From Erythrobacter donghaensis (lineage in GTDB: Bacteria; Pseudomonadota; Alphaproteobacteria; Sphingomonadales; Sphingomonadaceae), in NCBI RefSeq assembly GCF_001557325.1, contig NZ_LSJS01000175.1, positions 1 to 15,862 on the forward strand: 15,862 nt of DNA. Direction: 5' to 3'. The notes below the pieces were generated by a model. That model made no database searches. It had not been told where the DNA came from and saw only the letters and a program-made list of their open reading frames with translations. Shown piece by piece: positions 1-7,134 of this stretch (within the stretch, counting starts at the first letter, position 1; every line of letters starts with the position of its first letter). The translations under genes were made by a program, and so were the position numbers.

Positions 1-157
1 GGTCGCCCGCCTCGTAGCCGCCGAGACGGCGGTGCATCAGCCCCACCGTGTCGTTCGCCCCGCCGCGGTAATGCGCGATGCCCTGCACCAGCGAACTGGC
101 GCAATTGCCGACGCCGACCAGCGCCACCTTGATCCCGCGGGCCCCAGGGGACAGCAT
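1..157 (-). CDS. ino1: Inositol-3-phosphate synthase, N-terminal part (3' end outside window)
   Basis: This is the first 52 codons of a gene that continues past the left edge. The protein begins MLSPGARGIKVALVGVGNCA, followed by SSLVQG and later GLMHRRLGGYEAGD. The GVGNCASSLVQG stretch is the NAD-binding loop of actinobacterial-type myo-inositol-1-phosphate synthases, and GLMH plus a GGY/GD segment follows it in that family. The family converts glucose 6-phosphate to 1D-myo-inositol 3-phosphate in the cytosol using NAD. The start is well supported: an AGAGGAG ribosome-binding site lies at 164-170, six bases upstream of the ATG. Only 15 bp separate it from the glycosidase gene upstream, so it belongs to the leftward operon with the phosphatase and methyltransferase. 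The catalytic domain is not visible, so activity cannot be judged. Confidence 0.85.
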   Translation of the reverse strand, partial: MLSPGARGIKVALVGVGNCASSLVQGIAHYRGGANDTVGLMHRRLGGYEAGD

Positions 158-172
158 CGAATTCTCCTCTTT

Positions 173-1093
173 TCAGGCGCGCACGGCGGCGCGGGCAGGG
201 CGGGCGGGGGCGTAGCGCTCGGTCATCTCGGCGCAGAAATCGGCGAAGGCCTGCGGCTCGCGCGCGCAGGAGGTGTGGTGCGCCTCGACGCCGAGATGCT
301 CGGGGGTGAAGCAATAGGTCACCATCACCTCGAACGGGGCGAGCGCCTCCATCTGCCGGTCGAACCAGTCGAGCGCGCCGGGGCGGAAGCGGTCGGCCCA
401 GCTGAGCCCGGTGCGCAGCTTGCGCACGCCGAGGTCCTGCATGATCCTGACCGCATCATCCAATCGCGGATCCTCGAAGTGGAACCACTGCATCAGGCCC
501 ATTCTGTCCGCCACGCGGGCGTAGCTTTCGAGCGCGGGCTTGGGGCTCCCGTCGGCGCGGATCAGGCCCATGTGGAAATGGCGGTAGTAGGAGGAGCCCT
601 CGGCCTCGCGGTGGCGGGTCTCGGCGCCCCAGGCCTGCGGCAGGTCGAACAGCGAATACCAGTAGACGTTGGGCACCCGCCCGAGCAGCAGCTGCGCGGT
701 GCGTTCGAGCCCGAAGACCTGCACCTCGTCCGCCCCGAAGCTGCCGACGCCGACTTCGGTCGCCCAGACCGGCTTGTCCCCGGCGACCGCCTCGATCTCG
801 GCGATCTTGTCGGACCAGGCGTGGATCGGCCAGAGGTTCCAGTCGAGCGGGAAGCCGTGGACGGCGACGACATCGACCTCCTCCAGCGCCCCGTGGCGGC
901 GCATCTTCTCCACCCACGCAGGATCGATCGGCGACATGCCGCCCAATACGCGGGCAATGGCGGGGTTTATGGCGGCAATTGCGCGGCCCGCGCGGATCAC
1001 CGTGTCGGCATAGATCGCCCAGTCGGGGTCGAGATCGGGGTTCCAGTGGGACTTGTTGTTCGGCTCGTTCCAGATCATCGCGGCTTCGATCAT
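173..1093 (-). CDS. Clan GH-A-like glycoside hydrolase (beta-xylosidase-like), apparently circularly permuted
   Basis: This 306-residue protein has no signal peptide. Its ATG overlaps the methyltransferase stop as ATGA, which fixes the start; a longer reading to 1252 would run inside the methyltransferase and looks like shadow sequence. IWNEPNN at residues 7-13 is the strand-4 acid/base motif of clan GH-A (E10). WATEVG at 110-115 fits the strand-7 nucleophile (E113). VYWYSLFDL (143-151) and GLIRADGSPKPA (176-187) look like strand 8 and its helix. Residues 200-296 then contain MQWFHFED, LRTGLSW, VMVTYCFTPEH and FADFCAEMTERYAP, which in such barrels normally come before WNEP. All eight strands are thus present in permuted order. 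It probably cleaves or transfers a sugar in the cytosol on the product of this locus; the substrate is unknown. The fold is certain enough to name, the exact GH family is not. Confidence 0.75.
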   Translation of the reverse strand: MIEAAMIWNEPNNKSHWNPDLDPDWAIYADTVIRAGRAIAAINPAIARVLGGMSPIDPAWVEKMRRHGALEEVDVVAVHGFPLDWNLWPIHAWSDKIAEIEAVAGDKPVWATEVGVGSFGADEVQVFGLERTAQLLLGRVPNVYWYSLFDLPQAWGAETRHREAEGSSYYRHFHMGLIRADGSPKPALESYARVADRMGLMQWFHFEDPRLDDAVRIMQDLGVRKLRTGLSWADRFRPGALDWFDRQMEALAPFEVMVTYCFTPEHLGVEAHHTSCAREPQAFADFCAEMTERYAPARPARAAVRA

Positions 1094-1887
1094 GTCCGCG
1101 CCCCCCGCGCCGGATAGACCGCCCCCGCGCCCAGATCGGCATAGGGCACCGGCGCGATGCGGCAGAGATAGACCTCGGCCTCGGGCTGCGCCTCGATGGC
1201 AAAGCCCGCCGCGCGCAGCAGGCCTTGCGAGCAGGCGGCGTTGGGCGCCCACCAGTTCGACCAGTCGCCGGCATATTCGCGCTCGATGAAGTGCATCTTC
1301 GGATAGCCCGGCTCGTCGAAGTAGGCGGGCGGATCGAAGGTGCCGGGCTTGTGGAAGGGGTGGTCGGCGGGCGCGTCGAACACGGCCTCGCTGCCGCGCT
1401 GCATGGTCTGGAACAGCAGCATGTCGCCCGCGACATGTTCGCGGATCAGATCGAGCGCGAGCAGCGGGTGGCGCAGGTGGTAGAGCACCCCCATGAAGAT
1501 CACGAGATCGAAGGTCTCGCCCAGCTGCGCCACGTCATAGACGTCGCATCGCGCGAACTCGATCTCGGGGAAGCCCAGCGCATCGCTCGCCAGCCGCGCC
1601 TGTTCGAGATAGCGCGCGTCGCTGTCGATGCCCACCACGCGCCTCGCCCCCCGGCGGGCCATCTCGATGGCGTAGAACCCCGCGTTGCAGCCGATGTCGA
1701 GCACCGACTTGCCGGTGAGATCGGCGGGCAGGGCATGGGCGAAGCGGCGGTACTTGAAGGCGGGGTAATCGCCGAGGAAGTGATCGGGCGCGGTGGTCAG
1801 CCCGCCGCCCAGATCGATGTTCTGGAACCACGGGGCCAGTGCTTCGACCTGGGCGCGCAGGCCATGGGGGGAGGGGGCGTCGGCCAT
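1090..1887 (-). CDS. SAM-dependent methyltransferase, CmoB-like (Methyltransf_9 type)
   Basis: The protein has 265 residues. VLDIGCNAGFYA at 62-73 is the SAM-binding motif I, and GID at 86-88 fits the acidic end of strand 2. FDLVIFMGVLYHLRHP at 126-141 and NWWAPN at 211-216 resemble the CmoB family, which acts on tRNA wobble uridine with carboxy-SAM. The protein is shorter than CmoB (about 320 residues) and lies among sugar genes, so a sugar or glycoside hydroxyl is a likelier substrate. From memory it fits a CmoB-related family labelled TIGR04290, unchecked here. The ATG at 1887 follows the phosphatase stop by two bases, with a purine-rich GGGGTGAGG just before it. A reading extended to 2181 overlaps the phosphatase and has no family resemblance. 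Its stop overlaps the glycosidase start. Confidence 0.82.
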   Translation of the reverse strand: MADAPSPHGLRAQVEALAPWFQNIDLGGGLTTAPDHFLGDYPAFKYRRFAHALPADLTGKSVLDIGCNAGFYAIEMARRGARRVVGIDSDARYLEQARLASDALGFPEIEFARCDVYDVAQLGETFDLVIFMGVLYHLRHPLLALDLIREHVAGDMLLFQTMQRGSEAVFDAPADHPFHKPGTFDPPAYFDEPGYPKMHFIEREYAGDWSNWWAPNAACSQGLLRAAGFAIEAQPEAEVYLCRIAPVPYADLGAGAVYPARGART

Positions 1888-1889
1888 CC

Positions 1890-2486
1890 TCACCCCGCGC
1901 GCTCGTTGAGGCTCATCACCCGCTCGCCCCAGTCGCCCGCGGCGATGCGGGTGACCGAGGCCGGGTCGACGTCGAAGCCGAGGATCCGCCCGAGCGGCAG
2001 GCCGAGCACCCCGGCGACCGCGGCGCGGATCACGTCGGCGTGGCTGACCATCGCGATCACCGCGCCAGCGCCGCGGCGTGCGGCGGTGCGCAGGTGGGCG
2101 AGCACCCGCTGCTGGACGCAGCGCATGCTCTCGCCGCCCGGAGGCGAGGCCTGCGCACGCCGCGTGTTCCAGTCCTGCCACGCGGGATCGCCGGCAAGTT
2201 CGGCGAAGCTCTTGCCGGCCCAGCTGCCGAAATCGATCTCGTCGAGCTCCGGCACGAGCATCTCGGCGAGCCCGCCCGCCGCGGCAATGGCGCGGGCGGT
2301 TTCCCGTGCGCGGCGAACCGGGCTGGTGTGGACGGCATCGAGGCGCCCGGCGGCCAGCCGCTCGCCCAGCGCCTCGGCCTGCGCGCGGCCCCCGGGCGTC
2401 AGCGGCACGTCGCCGCCCCGTCCGGTGAGAACGCGGCCGAGCTGCGCATGCGCCGCGTGGCGGACGAGGAGAATAGTGGCAGTCAT
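1890..2486 (-). CDS. Histidine phosphatase family protein (phosphoglycerate mutase/CobC-like)
   Basis: The 198-residue protein has the 2H-phosphatase layout. LLVRHA at 6-11 carries the phosphohistidine H10 and R9; the usual RHG is RHA here. LTPGGRAQAEALGERL (29-44) is followed by TSPVRRARETA (54-64). LDEIDFGSW (81-89) contains E83, the probable proton donor, and VSHADVIR (147-154) contains the second catalytic H149. Members remove phosphate from small molecules such as sugar phosphates, alpha-ribazole phosphate or phosphoglycerate in the cytosol. It is the first gene of the leftward operon, which ends in an inositol-phosphate synthase, so a sugar- or inositol-phosphate substrate is plausible but inferred. 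The ATG at 2486 is preceded by GGGAG at good spacing. An in-frame ATG 63 bp upstream adds 21 residues that match nothing in the family. Confidence 0.85.
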   Translation of the reverse strand: MTATILLVRHAAHAQLGRVLTGRGGDVPLTPGGRAQAEALGERLAAGRLDAVHTSPVRRARETARAIAAAGGLAEMLVPELDEIDFGSWAGKSFAELAGDPAWQDWNTRRAQASPPGGESMRCVQQRVLAHLRTAARRGAGAVIAMVSHADVIRAAVAGVLGLPLGRILGFDVDPASVTRIAAGDWGERVMSLNERAG

Positions 2487-2727
2487 GATGCTCCCGAAGC
2501 TGGCGGAGCTAAGTAGAAGCCGACTCGTCGCGTACCCTAAAGGAGGCATGTTTCCAAAGTGGGTTAGAGTATTATTCCGAAAGCTCTTGAAGTGGGTGGT
2601 TCATCCAATCTTTTGTCGGTCAATTCACAATCAACATGCATTAGCATCGCCATTTAAAACATCGCTTCGCCGCTTCGACTAGGAACTTAGCTGAAGAAGA
2701 ACCAGCGGCTGTCGGGAGAGCGAAGAC
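2487..2727. promoter_or_regulatory. Divergent intergenic region, presumed promoters for both sugar operons
   Basis: These 241 bp separate two divergent operons and are clearly richer in A and T than the genes around them, so promoters for both directions should lie here. I see no convincing sigma-70 box pair. The best plus-strand guess is TTGTCG near 2612 with ATGCAT 17 bases later. ATGC-ATTA-GCAT at 2636-2647 is a perfect short dyad that could be an operator. A 44-codon reading frame (2548-2682, plus strand) also lies here with AGGAGG only one base before its ATG; it is discussed as a finding and not called as a gene. Confidence 0.45.
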
Positions 2728-3843
2728 GTGGCGGAATTGATCTTGGTAACCGGCGGCGCCGGCTTCATCGGTCGGCACCTTGCCCGCGAATTGCTGGGGC
2801 GGGGGCAGCGGGTGCGGGTGCTCGACGCGCTGATCCCGCAGGTTCACCCGAACGGCGGGCAGCCCGCCGATCTTCCGGCCGACGTCGACTTCCGCCACGG
2901 CGACGTGCGGGATCCGGACGCGGTCGCCGCCGCGCTCGAGGGGGTGGACGCGGTCGTCCACCTCGCCGCCGAAGTGGGCGTGGGCCAGTCGATGTACGAG
3001 GCCGCGCGCTACACCGCCACCAATGAGTTGGGCACCGCGATCCTGATGGAACGGCTGATGGATCACCCGGTGCGCCGGATCGTCACCGCCTCCTCGATGA
3101 GCATCTATGGCGAGGGCCTCTACCGCGATGCCGACGGCGCGCTGGTCGAGGATGCGGTGCGGGGCGTGCTGCACGATGGCCAGCGCAGCTGGGATCCGTG
3201 CGATGCCCGCGGCCGCCCGCTGACCCCCGTCGCCACCCCCGAGTGGAAGGCACCCGCGCTCTCCTCGGTCTATGCGCTGAACAAATACGTGCAGGAGCGC
3301 ATGACCCACATCATGGCCGCGCCCTACGGGATCGAGAGCACCTGCCTCAGGCTGTTCAACGTCTATGGCCCGGGCCAGGCGCTCTCCAACCCCTATACCG
3401 GGGTGCTGGCGATCTTCGCCGCGCGGCTGATGAACGGCCAGCCGCCGATGATCTTCGAGGACGGCGAGCAGCGTCGCGACTTCGTCCATGTCGGCGACGT
3501 CGCGCGCGCCTTTGCCGATGCGCTCGATCACCCTGCGGCGGCGGGAGGCACATTCAACATCGGCTCGGGCGCGGATCGCTCGGTGCGCGAGGTCGCCCGG
3601 GCGCTCGGCGCGGCGATGGGGAAGAACGATCTGGAGCCGGACATCCTCGGCAAGGCGCGCACCGGCGACATCCGCCACTGCTATTGCGACACCACACTGG
3701 CGCGCGAGGTGCTGGGCTTCGAGGCGCGGCAGGATTTCGGCGAAGGCCTCGCCGATCTCGCGCAGTGGCTCGCCGGGCAGACCGCCGAGGACCGCGCCGC
3801 CACGGCGCGCGAGGAACTCGAAGCGCGCGGGCTGGTGGCATGA
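2728..3843 (+). CDS. NAD-dependent epimerase/dehydratase, dTDP-L-rhamnose 4-epimerase-like
   Basis: This is a 371-residue extended SDR. TGGAGFIG at 8-15 is the NAD-binding glycine loop. TASSMSIYGEG carries the active-site serines (122-123), and Y182-ALN-K186 is the catalytic YxxxK. The 60-residue insert between them (RSWDPCDARGRPLTPV near 153-167) and the later LSNPYTGVLAIFAARL and RRDFVHVGDVARAF are typical of dTDP-L-rhamnose 4-epimerases, which interconvert dTDP-L-rhamnose and dTDP-6-deoxy-L-talose. In the relatives I remember, the insert has a CPxCG motif; only one of the cysteines (C158) remains. The start is GTG, with GGGAGAG about ten bases upstream and no in-frame ATG nearby. It is the first gene of the rightward operon, and its stop overlaps the next start as ATGA. 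Another nucleotide sugar remains possible. Confidence 0.82.
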   Translation: MAELILVTGGAGFIGRHLARELLGRGQRVRVLDALIPQVHPNGGQPADLPADVDFRHGDVRDPDAVAAALEGVDAVVHLAAEVGVGQSMYEAARYTATNELGTAILMERLMDHPVRRIVTASSMSIYGEGLYRDADGALVEDAVRGVLHDGQRSWDPCDARGRPLTPVATPEWKAPALSSVYALNKYVQERMTHIMAAPYGIESTCLRLFNVYGPGQALSNPYTGVLAIFAARLMNGQPPMIFEDGEQRRDFVHVGDVARAFADALDHPAAAGGTFNIGSGADRSVREVARALGAAMGKNDLEPDILGKARTGDIRHCYCDTTLAREVLGFEARQDFGEGLADLAQWLAGQTAEDRAATAREELEARGLVA

Positions 3844-4931
3844 CGAGAGGGGTCGGACGCCTCGATGAAGGCATGACCCTGCTGGTCACCGGCGGAGCGG
3901 GCTTCATCGGCTCGAACCTCGCCGACCGGCTGCTGGCACGCGGCTGCCGGGTGCGGATCCTCGATTCGCTCGCGCGCCCGGGGGTCGAGCGCAATCTCGG
4001 CTGGCTGTGCGCGCGCCACGGCCCGCTGGTCGAGCCGGTGATCGCCGATCTGCGCGATCCGGCCGCGATTGCGCGCGCGGTGCAGGGGGTCGACGGCGCC
4101 TTCCACCTCGCCGCGCAGGTCGCGGTCACCACCAGCCTTGCCGACCCGGCGGCCGACTTCGCGGTCAATTGCGGCGGCACCTTCGCGCTGCTCGAGGCCC
4201 TGCGCCTCGATCGCCCCGGCGCGCCGCTGATCTTCGCGTCGACCAACAAGGTCTATGGCGACCTTGCCGACATCGCCTTCCGCCGCACCGATGCGGGCCA
4301 TGTCCCGCGCGACCCCGCGCTCGCCCGGCACGGTGTGGCGGAAGACCGCAGGCTCGATTTCCACACGCCCTATGGCTGCTCCAAAGGCGCGGCGGACCAG
4401 TATGTGCTCGATTACGCGCGCAGCTACGCCATGCCCGCAGCGGTGTTCCGGATGAGCTGCATCTATGGCGAGCGGCAGATGGGCACCGAGGACCAGGGCT
4501 GGGTCGCGCACTTCCTGCTGCGGGCGCTCGCGGGCGAGGCGATCACGCTCTACGGCGATGGCCATCAGGTGCGTGACGTGTGCGACGTGGGCGATACCTG
4601 CGCGGCCTATATCGCCGCCTTCGAGCGGATCGGTGCCATCGCGGGCCGCGCCTTCAACTGGGGTGGCGGGCCGGAGAATGCCGTCAGCCTGCTCACCCTC
4701 GTGGCCGAGATCCGCCGCATTCTCGGCACCGCGCCGCGCGTCGACTTCGCCGAGTGGCGCGCGGGCGACCAGCGCTGGTTCGTCGCCGACACGCGCGCCG
4801 CCGATGCGGCGCTGGGGCTGGGGCCGCGCAAGCCGTGGCGCAGCGGGCTGGCCGATCTGGCCGCCTGGCTCGCCGCCAACCGCGCCGCGCCGCTGCCGCT
4901 CCCCGCGATCTCGCCCGAGCACGCCGCGTGA
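3840..4931 (+). CDS. NAD-dependent epimerase, CDP-paratose 2-epimerase-like
   Basis: The 363-residue SDR has TGGAGFIG at 17-24, FASTNKVYGD (S134/T135) and Y178-GCS-K182 as catalytic residues. MSCIYGERQMGTEDQGW, GEAITLYGDGHQVRDV and FNWGGGPENAVSLL closely follow CDP-paratose (tyvelose) 2-epimerases, which act at C2 of a CDP-hexose. No CDP-sugar dehydratase or paratose synthase is in the window, so the real substrate could be another NDP-sugar. The ATG at 3840 overlaps the upstream stop as ATGA. A second in-frame ATG at 3873 (MTLLVTGG) is where homology begins and could be the true start, giving 352 residues; neither has a strong ribosome site. The stop overlaps the next gene as GTGA. Confidence 0.82.
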   Translation: MTRGVGRLDEGMTLLVTGGAGFIGSNLADRLLARGCRVRILDSLARPGVERNLGWLCARHGPLVEPVIADLRDPAAIARAVQGVDGAFHLAAQVAVTTSLADPAADFAVNCGGTFALLEALRLDRPGAPLIFASTNKVYGDLADIAFRRTDAGHVPRDPALARHGVAEDRRLDFHTPYGCSKGAADQYVLDYARSYAMPAAVFRMSCIYGERQMGTEDQGWVAHFLLRALAGEAITLYGDGHQVRDVCDVGDTCAAYIAAFERIGAIAGRAFNWGGGPENAVSLLTLVAEIRRILGTAPRVDFAEWRAGDQRWFVADTRAADAALGLGPRKPWRSGLADLAAWLAANRAAPLPLPAISPEHAA

Positions 4932-6043
4932 GCGCTCGCGCCGCCCGCCTTGCAGGGGCCCGCATCCTGATGACCACCGATGCGGTGGGCGGGGTGTGGC
5001 AATATGCCTGCGATCTCGCCGCGCAGCTGGCCGCGGGCGATTGCGAGGTCACGCTCGCGCTGCTCGGCCCCGCGCCGGGCGAGGCCTTGCGCGCCGAGCT
5101 GCCCGCCGGAGTGCGCCTGATCGAGACCGGGCTGCCGCTCGACTGGCTGTGCGACGGCCCCGGCGAGGTGCAGACGGCCGCGCGGGCGCTCGCCGGACTG
5201 GCAGCCGAGACCGGCGCCGATCTCGTCCATTGCAATTCCCCCGCGCTCGCCGGGGCCGCCGCCTTTCCGGTGCCGGTGGTTACGGTCGCGCATGGCTGCA
5301 TCGCGACCTGGTGGCAGGGCGCGCGTGGCGGCCCGCTCGACCCCGCGCTCGGCTGGCACGCCGAGCGCGTGCGCCGCGGTCTCACCGGCTCGGCGGCCAC
5401 CGTCGCCCCGAGCGCCGCCTTCGCCGCGATGCTGGCCGCGACCTATCGCCTGCCGTGTTCGCCCGTCGTCGTCCACAACGGCCGCCCGCCCGCGCCTGCA
5501 ATCGCGGGCGAGGTCCACCGCTTCCATGCTGCGCTGAGCGTGGGGCGGATGTGGGATCCGGCCAAGAACGCCGCGGTGCTCGATGCGGCCGCCGCGCAGT
5601 GCGGCGTGCGCCTGCTCGCGGCGGGGCCCTTGCGGGGCCCGCGCGGCGAGCAGGCGCGCTTCGCCCACGCGGTCGCGCTCGGCACGCTGCCCGGCGCGTG
5701 CCTGGCCGAGCTCCTGCAATTGCGGCCGGTGTTCGTTTCGGCCGCGACCTTCGAGCCCTTCGGCCTCGCGGTGCTCGAGGCTGCCTCGGCGGGCTGCGCG
5801 CTGGTGCTGTCGGACATCCCGACCTTCCGCGAGCTGTGGGACGGGGCGGCGCTGTTCGTGCCTGCGCAGGACGCCGCCGGGTTTGCCGCGACGATCGACC
5901 GGGTGCATCGCGATCCCGAACTGCGCTGGCGACTGGGCGAGGCGGCGCATGGCCGCGCGCAGCGCTTCACCCCTGCCGCGATGGCGCGCGGGATGGCGGC
6001 GATCTACGCGCCCCTGCTCAAGACGCGCGCGGTGGCGGCATGA
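4928..6043 (+). CDS. Glycosyltransferase family 4 (GT-B fold)
   Basis: The 371-residue protein starts ILMTTDAVGGVWQYACDLA (13-31), a typical GT4 N-terminal acceptor domain. AHGCIATWW and VAPSAAFAAML follow, then SVGRMWDPAKN (204-214) at the start of the donor domain. FEPFGLAVLE has the EX7E pair E276 and E284 that contacts the donor sugar nucleotide. The family transfers a sugar from an NDP-sugar with retention of configuration; the donor cannot be told from sequence. It is cytosolic, with no membrane segments. The start is the GTG at 4928 inside GTGA, overlapping the epimerase stop; an internal ATG at 4970 would remove residues 1-14. The stop overlaps the next gene as ATGA. Confidence 0.88.
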   Translation: MSARAARLAGARILMTTDAVGGVWQYACDLAAQLAAGDCEVTLALLGPAPGEALRAELPAGVRLIETGLPLDWLCDGPGEVQTAARALAGLAAETGADLVHCNSPALAGAAAFPVPVVTVAHGCIATWWQGARGGPLDPALGWHAERVRRGLTGSAATVAPSAAFAAMLAATYRLPCSPVVVHNGRPPAPAIAGEVHRFHAALSVGRMWDPAKNAAVLDAAAAQCGVRLLAAGPLRGPRGEQARFAHAVALGTLPGACLAELLQLRPVFVSAATFEPFGLAVLEAASAGCALVLSDIPTFRELWDGAALFVPAQDAAGFAATIDRVHRDPELRWRLGEAAHGRAQRFTPAAMARGMAAIYAPLLKTRAVAA

Positions 6044-7134
6044 GGATCGCCTGGTTCACCCACTCGCTCGCCTCGTGCTGGAACCACGGCAATGCCCATT
6101 TCCTGCGCGGGGTGATGGACGACCTGATGGCGCGCGGCCACGATGCGCTCGCCTTCGAGCCTGCCGGTGCCTGGAGCCGCGCCAATCTCGTGGCCGATCA
6201 CGGCGCGGCCGGTCTCAGGCCCTTCGAGACCGCCTATCCGCGCCTCGCCTCGGTCAGCTACCCCGCCGATGCCGACGTGGAGGCGCTGGTCGAGGGCGCG
6301 GACTGCGTGATCGTGCATGAATGGAACGACCCCGCGCTGGTCGCCCGGCTGGGCACCTTGCGAAAGCGCGGGGGCCGCTTCCGGCTGCTGTTCCACGACA
6401 CCCACCACCGCGCTGTCAGCGAGCCGGATGCGATGCGCGCCTATGACCTCACCGGCTATGACGGCGTGCTGGCCTTCGGCGAGGCGCTGGCGCAGGTCTA
6501 TCGCGGCTGGGGCTGGGGGAGCCGTGTCCACGTGTGGCACGAGGCCGCCGACACCCGCCGCTTCCACCCGCCTGCCGTGGAGGCCCCGCGCGAGGGGCTG
6601 GTGTGGATCGGCAACTGGGGCGACGGAGAGCGCTCGGCCGAGCTCGAGGAATTCCTGCTCGCCCCCGCCGCGGCCGCCGACCTGCCGCTCGACATCTACG
6701 GGGTGCGCTACCCCGCCGCCGCGCTCGCCGCGCTGGAGCGATACGGCGCGCGCTACCGCGGCTGGGCGGCGAACCCGCGCGCGCCGGCGATCTTCGCGCG
6801 GGCGGTGGCGACCGTCCACGTCCCCCGCCGCTTCTACGTCGAGGCGCTCCCCGGCATCCCGACGATCCGCGTGTTCGAGGCGCTCGCCTGCGGCATTCCG
6901 CTGGTCTGCGCGCCGTGGGAGGATGCCGAGGGGCTGTTCTCTCCCGGCAGCGACTACCTCGTCGCGCGCGACGGGGCGGAGATGACCGCACACCTCAGAG
7001 CGCTCGCCAACGACCCGGCAATGCGCGGGCAATTGGCCGCGCATGGCCTCGCGACGATCCGGCAACGACACACCTGCGCCCACCGCGCCGAGGAACTGCT
7101 GGCGCTGCTCGCCCCGCAAAAGGAGACCGCATGA
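6040..7134 (+). CDS. CgeB-like glycosyltransferase (GT-B, first of three tandem paralogues)
   Basis: The 364-residue protein begins MRIAWFTHSLASCWNHGNAH, a loop followed by a LRGVMDDLMARGHD helix that also opens the two downstream genes. The C-terminal domain has WIGNWGDGERSAELEEFL and R277-VFEALACGIPLVCAPWED, the PF13524-type (Glyco_trans_1_2) donor-binding segment with E280. LFHDTHHRAVS (near 127-137) is the equivalent of the IFWDVD and FYDID stretches in the next two proteins. Named after the Bacillus spore protein CgeB, this family is treated as glycosyltransferases, but donor and acceptor are unknown. The start is fixed by the ATGA overlap with the GT4 gene; the stop overlaps the next ATG. 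Confidence 0.78.
   Translation: MRIAWFTHSLASCWNHGNAHFLRGVMDDLMARGHDALAFEPAGAWSRANLVADHGAAGLRPFETAYPRLASVSYPADADVEALVEGADCVIVHEWNDPALVARLGTLRKRGGRFRLLFHDTHHRAVSEPDAMRAYDLTGYDGVLAFGEALAQVYRGWGWGSRVHVWHEAADTRRFHPPAVEAPREGLVWIGNWGDGERSAELEEFLLAPAAAADLPLDIYGVRYPAAALAALERYGARYRGWAANPRAPAIFARAVATVHVPRRFYVEALPGIPTIRVFEALACGIPLVCAPWEDAEGLFSPGSDYLVARDGAEMTAHLRALANDPAMRGQLAAHGLATIRQRHTCAHRAEELLALLAPQKETA

Noticed and set aside
173..1093. The idea that the glycosidase is simply 5'-truncated because WNEP is at residue 10
   Set aside because: The strand 1-3 text is present at the C-terminus, the start is fixed by an ATGA overlap, and the upstream DNA encodes an intact methyltransferase.
32..1117. A 361-codon plus-strand frame opposite the glycosidase
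   Set aside because: It is a GC-driven shadow of the minus-strand gene, which has WNEP, TEVG and barrel-like periodicity.
979..2682. A 567-codon plus-strand frame across the leftward operon
   Set aside because: It lies antisense to the methyltransferase and phosphatase, both with clear catalytic motifs, and its protein is arginine/alanine-rich without motifs. Only its last 44 codons, outside genes, were considered further.
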